11,594 nucleotides of DNA from CAZQGE01 sp964592815 (lineage in GTDB: Bacteria; Bacillota; Clostridia; Christensenellales; CAG-917), in NCBI GenBank assembly GCA_964592815.1, contig CAZQGE010000041.1, positions 1 to 11,594 on the forward strand, written 5' to 3'. The position numbers were made by a program, and so were the translations under genes. Below are positions 6,580 through 11,594 of this stretch, piece by piece; position 1 is the first letter of the stretch; every line of letters begins with the position of its first letter. The notes beneath the pieces were generated by a model that saw only the letters and a program-made list of their open reading frames with translations, had not been told where the DNA came from and ran no database searches.

Positions 6580-7455
6580 CTATGCCCAAATCGACATAGC
6601 TAAAACGCCTGTTACCATAAGTATCAACCCTATTATTGCCTTTGGTTGCAATTTCTCATTGAAAAATACTGCGCCAAAAATTACAGTAATCAACACGCTC
6701 AATTTGTCTATTGGAACTACCACGCTAACTATTCCATTTTGCAGAGCATAAAAGTAACATAACCACGACGCGCCAGTGGCAATACCTGACAAAGTTATGT
6801 ACCCAAATTCTTTTTTATCTATTTTTTTGAGTTCCCGCTGTTTACCTTTTGCAAGAACTATAATCCACGCCATAAGCAAAACGACGCAAGTTCGGATTGC
6901 TGTTCCAAGATTTGATTCAACATCAGATATACCGATTTTTGCCAAAATAGAAGTTGCAGACGCCAAGATTGCTGAGAGAAACGCATAAATTAGCCAGCCT
7001 TTTTGCGGAATTAAAAGCATAGTATGTTTTTTTTCTATCATCAAAAATATACCCACCGTCATAAGAATAATGCCTAACAACTTAACGGAGAGGTGGTTTG
7101 TTTCACCAAAAAGAACGATTGCAACTAGAACTGTCAATATTGTGCTTGATTTATCGATAGGCGCAACTTGATTTATGTCAGCCATAGAAAGCGCACGAAA
7201 ATAGCAAAGCCAAGACGCGCCTGTGGAAAGTCCTGAAAAAATTAGAAAAACAAATGATTTTACGTCTATTGTTTTGATTGTATTAGCAGAGCCGACAATA
7301 AAAACCATAGCCCAAGAAAATATGGCTACAACAACGGTTCGTAATGCAGTCGCCACGTCGGAATCGGTTTTTTTTATGCCACTTTTGGCAAATATCGCTG
7401 TAAATCCAGCAAAAACTGCCGATAAAGCTGCCATAACAATCCACATAAAGCACAC
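6580..7455 (-). CDS. EamA-domain transporter of the drug/metabolite transporter superfamily
   Basis: Integral membrane protein with about ten predicted helices in two homologous five-helix halves. The halves share the string TGASWLCYF at 78-86 and again at 227-235, each followed by a matching PIDKxS segment and a hydrophobic helix ending in FGE or FNE. This is the internal duplication of EamA-type carriers, which move small metabolites or drugs; the substrate cannot be read from sequence. Two starts compete. GTG at 7453-7455 has AAAGGAG at ideal spacing. ATG at 7444-7446 has a GGGGG run 8 nt upstream and gives the N-terminus MWIVMAALSA, closer to the family norm. The gene is monocistronic and convergent with the tRNA. 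Confidence 0.9.
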   Translation of the reverse strand: MCFMWIVMAALSAVFAGFTAIFAKSGIKKTDSDVATALRTVVVAIFSWAMVFIVGSANTIKTIDVKSFVFLIFSGLSTGASWLCYFRALSMADINQVAPIDKSSTILTVLVAIVLFGETNHLSVKLLGIILMTVGIFLMIEKKHTMLLIPQKGWLIYAFLSAILASATSILAKIGISDVESNLGTAIRTCVVLLMAWIIVLAKGKQRELKKIDKKEFGYITLSGIATGASWLCYFYALQNGIVSVVVPIDKLSVLITVIFGAVFFNEKLQPKAIIGLILMVTGVLAMSIWA

Positions 7456-7485
7456 CCCCTTGCTCCTTTGAAAACTTTATACTCC

Positions 7486-7491
7486 ATTATA
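7486..7491 (-). promoter_or_regulatory. Possible -10 element of the EamA transporter gene
   Basis: The minus strand reads TATAAT at 7491-7486, 31 nt before the GTG start. No acceptable -35 hexamer lies 16-18 nt upstream, so the promoter is either activator-dependent or elsewhere. Confidence 0.28.
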
Positions 7492-7536
7492 AATCAAGTA
7501 AAAATTTTTGGGTAATGATTATCTTAACAATTCTAG

Positions 7537-7596
7537 ATTGCATATAAGTTTGCGTATTAGTTTGTATATTCGTTTGCATATAAGTTTGCGTGTAAA
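7537..7596. repeat. Five-copy degenerate 12-bp tandem repeat
   Basis: Five consecutive 12-mers fill this interval: ATTGCATATAAG, TTTGCGTATTAG, TTTGTATATTCG, TTTGCATATAAG, TTTGCGTGTAAA. Copies 1 and 4 differ at one base, and copies 2 and 5 share TTTGCGT. It lies between the MATE gene stop and the EamA transporter promoter region, in the likely leader or upstream region of the transporter. The 12-bp period keeps frames open, but no start or ribosome site suggests translation. Confidence 0.85.
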
Positions 7597-7643
7597 TTCC
7601 ACTAACGTATGAAAAATTGTAATGAAGAAAACCGCACTTTGAA

Positions 7644-9044
7644 TTAGATGACTAATTCTTTCATAGCTTCCCGCTTTTTAAGCAATTTTTTTATTACGAC
7701 AACGCTTGTTATTCCTGATATTATTGCTGCGGCAATATCCGCAATAGATTCGGCATAAAATACTCCGTCAACACCCATAAACATTGGCAAAACCACAATC
7801 AAAGTCGTCATTATAACAATTTTTCTTGTCAAAGAAAGCGTTATTGCAATTTTAGCTTGACCTAATGCTGTAAGAGAGTCAACGCAAGCATATTGAATAG
7901 CCAAAAAGATGATTCCAAAAGTATATATTCGTATAGCTTTTGCGGCAAACTCAATGGTCCTTGGGTCAGCAGTAAAAATTCTTGCAAAATAGTTGGGAAT
8001 AGCCATAGAAAAAATAAACATAATTACGGTGAAACAAAGGCAAATTATGTTTATCCCAAAAAAACCTTTCTTTACTCTGTCGAGTTTGTTCGCACCGTAA
8101 TTAAAACTTAAAATTGGTTGACAGCCCATAGTTATTCCACCCATAGGCATTGTAATTAGTTGCATATAACTTATTACAATCGTTGCAACAGTAATGTAAA
8201 AATCGCCCATTTGCGCACCGCCGTATTTTTGCAAAATGGTGTTTACAAGAATAATAATCACGCTGTCCGTTGCGATAATTATAAATGGAGAAAAACCTAA
8301 TGCCATAATTTTACGCATCGTTTTCCAAGACAGTTTTTTCAAATTTAACTTGATTTTAGTTTTTTTGGACATTAAAAAAGCTATAACCCACATACACGAC
8401 ACAAACTGTGAAATTACCGTAGCAATAGCAGCGCCTTTTACACCTAAGTTGAACGTAAAAATAAACAAAGGGTCTAGGCAAATGTTTAATATCGCGCCTA
8501 TTAAAACTGTAAGCATACTAATTTTTGAAAAGCCTTGACAAATTATAAAACTGTTTAGTCCTATGGTTAAAATTGTAAAAACGTTGCCTATAATGCAAAT
8601 CGTTAGATAGTCGTCCGCATAAGGTAAAATGGTTGGGCTTGCGCCAAAAAGTTTTAATATTGGAGTTTTAACCAAAAACGACACTACCGTAAGCACCGCA
8701 GAAATAATCAAAAGCATAAAAAAACTATTTGAAACAATTTTTTGAGCTTCATCGAGTTTTTGCTCGCCAAGTCGCATTGCAACCAACGGTGAACCGCCCA
8801 GCCCTACAAGAAAGCTGAAAGAAGTGATTAGCGTAAGTATTGGTGCGCAAACTCCAACTCCCGCCAAAGCAAGCCCGCCAATGTCTGGAATGTTTCCTAT
8901 ATAAATTCTATCAACAATACCATACAAAACGTTGACAAATTGTGCAAGCATAGACGGAATGGCAAGTTTGACAATCAACTTGCTTATTTTATCGTTTCCT
9001 AAATCATTAACTTTGTTTTTCAACTTCACCATTTTCATAACCAT
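7644..9044 (-). CDS. MATE family efflux transporter
   Basis: Multidrug and toxin extrusion protein, an Na+- or H+-driven exporter with about twelve membrane helices. The N-terminal stretch NDLGNDKISKLIVKLAIPSM and the following VDRIYIGN and LVGLGGSPLVAMRLGE segments are typical of the family, and the second half repeats the pattern (QPILSFNYGANKLDRVKKG). The frame is open up to a TTG at 9077, giving 477 residues. I take the first ATG (9042-9044); ATGs at 9038 and 9032 are equally possible, and the last would give MVKLKNKVNDLGN. None has a Shine-Dalgarno sequence. It is transcribed divergently from the coiled-coil gene at 9301. The substrate is unknown. A 7-bp hairpin overlaps the stop codon but lacks a T-tract. 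Confidence 0.93.
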   Translation of the reverse strand: MVMKMVKLKNKVNDLGNDKISKLIVKLAIPSMLAQFVNVLYGIVDRIYIGNIPDIGGLALAGVGVCAPILTLITSFSFLVGLGGSPLVAMRLGEQKLDEAQKIVSNSFFMLLIISAVLTVVSFLVKTPILKLFGASPTILPYADDYLTICIIGNVFTILTIGLNSFIICQGFSKISMLTVLIGAILNICLDPLFIFTFNLGVKGAAIATVISQFVSCMWVIAFLMSKKTKIKLNLKKLSWKTMRKIMALGFSPFIIIATDSVIIILVNTILQKYGGAQMGDFYITVATIVISYMQLITMPMGGITMGCQPILSFNYGANKLDRVKKGFFGINIICLCFTVIMFIFSMAIPNYFARIFTADPRTIEFAAKAIRIYTFGIIFLAIQYACVDSLTALGQAKIAITLSLTRKIVIMTTLIVVLPMFMGVDGVFYAESIADIAAAIISGITSVVVIKKLLKKREAMKELVI

Positions 9045-9117
9045 TGCTTGTGTATACAAAAAAACAACGGGCAACAATATAAAATCTTGCTTCGCTGTTT
9101 TGTCTGTTCAAATCAAT

Positions 9118-9145
9118 ATATTACCACAAAAAAATAATAGTACAA
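9118..9145 (-). promoter_or_regulatory. Possible promoter of the MATE gene
   Basis: Minus-strand TTGTAC (9145-9140) and TAATAT (9123-9118) are separated by 16 nt, giving a start near 9111 and a leader of about 65 nt. Both hexamers have mismatches and the region is AT-rich, so this is tentative. Confidence 0.33.
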
Positions 9146-9248
9146 CCTAATGATAGCTAAATTTTCAAACTTGAACGATTATTTTATATAAATAGATTAA
9201 ACTAAGCATTTTTCAAATATTTAATATTTTTGCCTTTGCCGCTTAAAT

Positions 9249-9278
9249 TTGACAACGGCTTATTTTTGAAGTTATAAT
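9249..9278 (+). promoter_or_regulatory. Consensus sigma-A promoter of the coiled-coil protein gene
   Basis: TTGACA (9249-9254) and TATAAT (9273-9278) are exact consensus hexamers with an 18-nt spacer. Transcription should start near 9285, leaving a leader of about 15 nt that contains little besides the GGAGGG ribosome site (9291-9296). This suggests strong, constitutive expression. Confidence 0.85.
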
Positions 9279-9300
9279 CAAATAACTTACGGAGGGTAAT

Positions 9301-9783
9301 ATGAAAATTTGTTTAAGCGCAATTATGAAAAAAATCAAGTCTTTAGAAGATAAAAAATTACGTTTGATAAACGATGAAAATAATAACAACAGCTTAACTT
9401 TCGTTTCTAAAACAGATAAAGTTGAAACGGGATACAATTATACAAAAACACGCAACGAAATTGACCAAATTGACAAAACAATTTTGACTTTACGCTCAAA
9501 ATTAAGCGTTATAAACTCGACCACAAAAGTTCAAAACTATGATTTAACCATAAGTGAAGCGTTGATTTTTTTGGCTCAGTTAAACGCTAAAAAAAGTCAG
9601 CTTGAAACTTTGCCGACAACGCAAAATTCACGTCAGGTTACATATAATGGAATTATCGAGTTTACCGAATGCCTTTTTGACGTGAAAGAAGTAAAAAGTG
9701 AAATTGAAAGTTTGGTTGAACAAATTTCCCAATTGCAAATGGCGTTGGATAGAACTAACTTGATTTTTGAAACAGAAATCTAA
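9301..9783 (+). CDS. Small coiled-coil protein of unknown function
   Basis: A 160-residue soluble protein with no signal peptide or membrane segment. It is mostly charged helix: residues 1-25 are Lys-rich (AIMKKIKSLEDKKLRL), about 48-75 form a heptad-like helix (KTRNEIDQIDKTILTLRSKL), and about 125-155 form another (VKEVKSEIESLVEQISQLQ). Between them lie a polar NNNN loop and the segment TISEALIFLAQLNAKK. The plan of paired helices, an ISEAL-like central helix and a closing LDRTNL motif reminds me of the small DIP1984/septicolysin-like helical proteins, but this is from memory and unverified. The ATG has GGAGGG 4 nt upstream and a perfect promoter; the gene stands alone, divergent from the MATE gene. 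I assign no function. Confidence 0.85.
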   Translation: MKICLSAIMKKIKSLEDKKLRLINDENNNNSLTFVSKTDKVETGYNYTKTRNEIDQIDKTILTLRSKLSVINSTTKVQNYDLTISEALIFLAQLNAKKSQLETLPTTQNSRQVTYNGIIEFTECLFDVKEVKSEIESLVEQISQLQMALDRTNLIFETEI

Positions 9784-10056
9784 AAAGTTTCCGTTTTCTT
9801 TTTGCCTTTTATTGATAACGACGATTAGACTGAGAATGTGTATTTTTCGTTTACGTTTAAGTTTTTTTATTATACCTTATTGGTTAATGTTTTTGTTTTT
9901 GTAATAATAAAACTTGATTTGCATAAAAGAAATAAAAACTAAATCCCGATAAACGAGTTCGGTTAGAGTTTATCAAAAGGGTAAAAACACTCATTTTTAT
10001 ATAATATTTCGTTAATTATACTACCCTTTTAGCGTTACTAAGTAATTGACGTTAAG
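9784..10056. other. AT-rich convergent intergenic region, no gene seen
   Basis: Between two convergent genes; with the fragment at 10057 it makes a 376-nt gene-free stretch. It contains a weak AAAAAG/CTTTTT hairpin just after the coiled-coil gene stop (9782-9803), a 7-bp inverted repeat (GATAAAC 9948-9954, GTTTATC 9968-9974), and a 9-bp inverted repeat (AAAAGGGTA 9975-9983, TACCCTTTT 10022-10030) around a 38-nt loop with a smaller AT stem inside. One of these may end transcription from either side, but none is a standard terminator. No open frame with a credible start was found. Confidence 0.55.
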
Positions 10057-10138
10057 CCTAATAAAACATTTTCAAACAAGAACACAATGAACAAAACTAA
10101 TAGAATTTTTACAGTTTTGATATGTTTCAAAATTATTC
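10057..10138 (-). pseudogene. Degenerate 82-bp duplicate of an internal segment of the antiporter gene
   Basis: Positions 10057-10138 align without gaps to 10683-10764 inside the antiporter gene, with 72 of 82 bases identical by hand count and in the same orientation. In frame, the fragment matches antiporter residues 208-234 with five changes (S215T, A216V, R217K, R219L, G229E). Six of the ten base differences are amino-acid changing. The frame meets a stop soon after the homology ends, and there is no start. It begins 21 nt downstream of the intact gene's stop. The simplest reading is the remnant of a former tandem paralogue, or a short misplaced duplication, now free of selection. Confidence 0.85.
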
Positions 10139-10159
10139 TATATGTTTTTTTAACACTAA

Positions 10160-11383
10160 TCACAGTTGTATGTTTCTGTTTAGCTCGCCCGCCCACTTAA
10201 ATCCCTGTTTTGCCAAAATTACTGCGATAATTTCGTTAATAATTGCTGCGGCTGCTATCGTGCCTTGTATGATTGCTGCGCTTTCAGGTGATATTGGCGC
10301 AAGCATACTGACAGCAATACCTGTGAATACCAAAGAAACTCCCGAATGAGGTAACAAAGTAAAACCCAAATATTTTGTTACTGTTTTATCTGCTTTGCAA
10401 ATAAATCCGCCAAGTGTTGCACAACCGATTTTTCCTGCGGCTCTCGAAATAATATAAACTGCTGTAAACATCCCTGCTCCAACAATATAACGATAATCCA
10501 AAGGCATTCCTAAGTTTACAATTACGATAATTAGACTAAGTGACAAAATAGGATTGTACTGTTTAAGCAATTCAGAAGTTGTGTTTTCTGGAAAAATATT
10601 GACAACAGCACCTGAAAAGGCAAGCCCAATAAGCAAATAATTTAATGCAAAACTTTGAAAAATAAATTTATCACAAATTAAACCTAATAAAACATTCCCA
10701 AACAAGAAAACAATGAATAAAACCAATCGAATTCTTGCACTTTTAATATGTTTCAAAATTATTCCTGCTGGAACGCCAGTTAAAATACCTATTATAAACG
10801 GCATCAAAACCATAAGAACAATTTTCCAAGGTTCAATTAAACCGCCACCCAAAGTCGAAGAAACAATAGAAATAACCGTAAAAAATACTATTACACCTAC
10901 TATGTCGTCAAGCGCCGCCAATGGTATCAATGTGCGCGTAAGAGGACCTTCCGTTTTATATTGATTTACAATTGATAGTGCTGGCGCAGGCGCAGTTGCA
11001 AGGGCAATGCCGCCAAAAATAAACGACAAATAAATTGGGACGTTGACCAGATAAAACACAAGTGCAAAAATAGCAGAAACAACAACAAAAGTTCCTAACG
11101 ACTGAATTATTGTTATTACAATAATTTGCTTGCCATATAATTTTAACTTTCTGAAAACTATTTCTGCCCCAATCATAACACCAGCAAAACATTCAAATAC
11201 TTTTACAAAAATCTTATACCATAACGCATCTAAAAGGCTCTTATCAACAATACCAACTAGGCAAGGCCCAAAAACCATACCTGTTATAAGCCACCCGAGA
11301 ATAGCTGGCAATTTTAGCTTTGATATAATTGCCCCAACTATGTACGCAACGCACAAAATAGCGAATAATCTTAAAACCAGCAT
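10160..11383 (-). CDS. Cation:proton antiporter (Na+/H+ exchanger-type membrane protein)
   Basis: A 407-residue membrane protein with about 12-13 hydrophobic segments. The pattern fits monovalent cation/proton antiporters of the CPA superfamily: LKLPAILGWLITGMVFGP at 23-40, a second region with ATAPAPALSIV at 129-139 and GPLTRTL at 146-152, and the acidic pair in ALDDIVG at 157-163. A paired DD at this place is associated with electrogenic CPA2-type exchangers, whereas ND marks CPA1-type, so CPA2-like is the better guess. No C-terminal nucleotide-binding (TrkA-N) domain is present, unlike KefB or KefC. The ion is not predictable. The ATG (11381-11383) has GAGG 5 nt upstream, and this ribosome site overlaps the stop of the small ORF before it, suggesting coupled translation. 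A degenerate duplicate of codons 208-234 lies just downstream. Confidence 0.9.
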   Translation of the reverse strand: MLVLRLFAILCVAYIVGAIISKLKLPAILGWLITGMVFGPCLVGIVDKSLLDALWYKIFVKVFECFAGVMIGAEIVFRKLKLYGKQIIVITIIQSLGTFVVVSAIFALVFYLVNVPIYLSFIFGGIALATAPAPALSIVNQYKTEGPLTRTLIPLAALDDIVGVIVFFTVISIVSSTLGGGLIEPWKIVLMVLMPFIIGILTGVPAGIILKHIKSARIRLVLFIVFLFGNVLLGLICDKFIFQSFALNYLLIGLAFSGAVVNIFPENTTSELLKQYNPILSLSLIIVIVNLGMPLDYRYIVGAGMFTAVYIISRAAGKIGCATLGGFICKADKTVTKYLGFTLLPHSGVSLVFTGIAVSMLAPISPESAAIIQGTIAAAAIINEIIAVILAKQGFKWAGELNRNIQL

Positions 11384-11390
11384 AAGTGCC

Positions 11391-11594
11391 TCAATGACAT
11401 AAAAATAGGTTTACAAATTCTATCAATAATTTTTCGCTATCTTCACGACAACAAATTACTTGTAAAAATGCATCGATGGCAATTTTTATAACTGCGTAAT
11501 TATTATAATTTATCGACAATTTTTCATAAAAATTGTTTTCTATGCACAACCATAATTCTTCTAATTTCTCTTTTGTATATAACATAATTGCTTC
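11391..11594 (-). CDS. Small protein of unknown function, possibly the end of a larger gene
   Basis: The frame is open from the right edge to a TGA at 11391-11393. An ATG at 11583-11585 would give a 64-residue acidic, Cys-containing helical protein (KEKLEELWLCIENNF near the start, VICCREDSEKLLIEFVN near the end). No Shine-Dalgarno sequence is visible in the 9 nt available upstream of that ATG, and the frame stays open to the edge, so the true start may lie outside the window. The stop is 7 nt before the antiporter ATG and its TGA is part of the antiporter ribosome site (TGAGG), which argues for a real translated gene in one operon with the antiporter. I do not recognise a family. Confidence 0.55.
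   Translation of the reverse strand, partial: EAIMLYTKEKLEELWLCIENNFYEKLSINYNNYAVIKIAIDAFLQVICCREDSEKLLIEFVNLFLCH

Noticed and set aside
6544..6584. 10-bp inverted repeat at the end of the EamA gene as a terminator
   Set aside because: The loop is about 21 nt, the stem is AT-rich, and GATAAATAAG follows on the minus strand in place of a T-run.
7537..7596. CRISPR-like repeat
   Set aside because: The units are 12 bp and contiguous with no spacers, and no cas gene is nearby. It is a simple tandem repeat.
7512..7640. Translated product of the 12-bp repeat tract on either strand
   Set aside because: Frames stay open only because the period is a multiple of three. There is no start codon with a ribosome site and no similarity to a known peptide.
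7641..7658. Perfect 7-bp hairpin (GAATTAG/CTAATTC) at the MATE stop as a terminator
   Set aside because: On the minus strand it is followed by AAAG and mixed sequence, not a T-tract, and has few G-C pairs.
9243..9437. Minus-strand 64-codon frame over the start of the coiled-coil gene
   Set aside because: It is antisense to a gene with a perfect promoter and strong ribosome site and has no start signal of its own.
10956..11192. Minus-strand 78-codon frame inside the antiporter
   Set aside because: It is a shifted frame of the antiporter gene, rich in Cys and Trp, with no ribosome site, and the antiporter reading is continuous through it.

Overview
The window is a low-GC chromosomal stretch with class I-type SpoIIE, good Shine-Dalgarno sites ahead of most genes and near-consensus sigma-A promoters. 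This points to a Bacillota lineage, most likely an uncultured member of the Clostridia. That placement is inferred from gene content and composition, not from a search. SpoIIE implies an endospore former or a recent descendant of one.

Layout. Positions 1-5930 hold a co-directional minus-strand block, read from right to left: spoIIE, tilS, hpt, cca, then the start of rmuC, which runs off the left edge. The spoIIE-tilS-hpt order is the ancestral Bacillota arrangement near the origin. Here cca and rmuC follow hpt, where many relatives have ftsH. The spacings are tight (21 nt, 3 nt and a 4-nt ATGA overlap), so hpt, cca and rmuC are very probably one transcript with tilS. tilS also seems to have its own promoter, placed so that its mRNA would be nearly leaderless. 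Diverging from spoIIE is a tRNA-Arg(ACG) gene with a textbook promoter (TTGACA-17-TATAAT) and a strong terminator. The region between the two genes carries an unusual cluster of inverted heptamers.

Positions 6264-11594 look like accessory sequence. An AT-rich, gene-poor stretch lies next to the tRNA 3' end and holds a possible recombinase-tail remnant. It is followed by an EamA-type drug/metabolite transporter, a 12-bp tandem repeat, a MATE-family exporter, a divergent small coiled-coil protein of unknown function behind another perfect consensus promoter, and an Na+/H+ antiporter-type membrane protein. A small protein ORF sits just upstream of the antiporter gene and is probably cotranscribed with it.

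How the parts work together. The left half is housekeeping: SpoIIE (sigma-F activation at the forespore septum), TilS and Cca (tRNA maturation), Hpt (purine salvage) and RmuC (DNA-associated). The right half is mainly membrane transport. The clearest oddity is an 82-bp copy of the middle of the antiporter gene, about 88% identical and degenerate, lying 21 nt beyond that gene's stop codon. I see no CRISPR array, intact insertion sequence, phage gene or clear defence system, and no convincing new multi-gene system.
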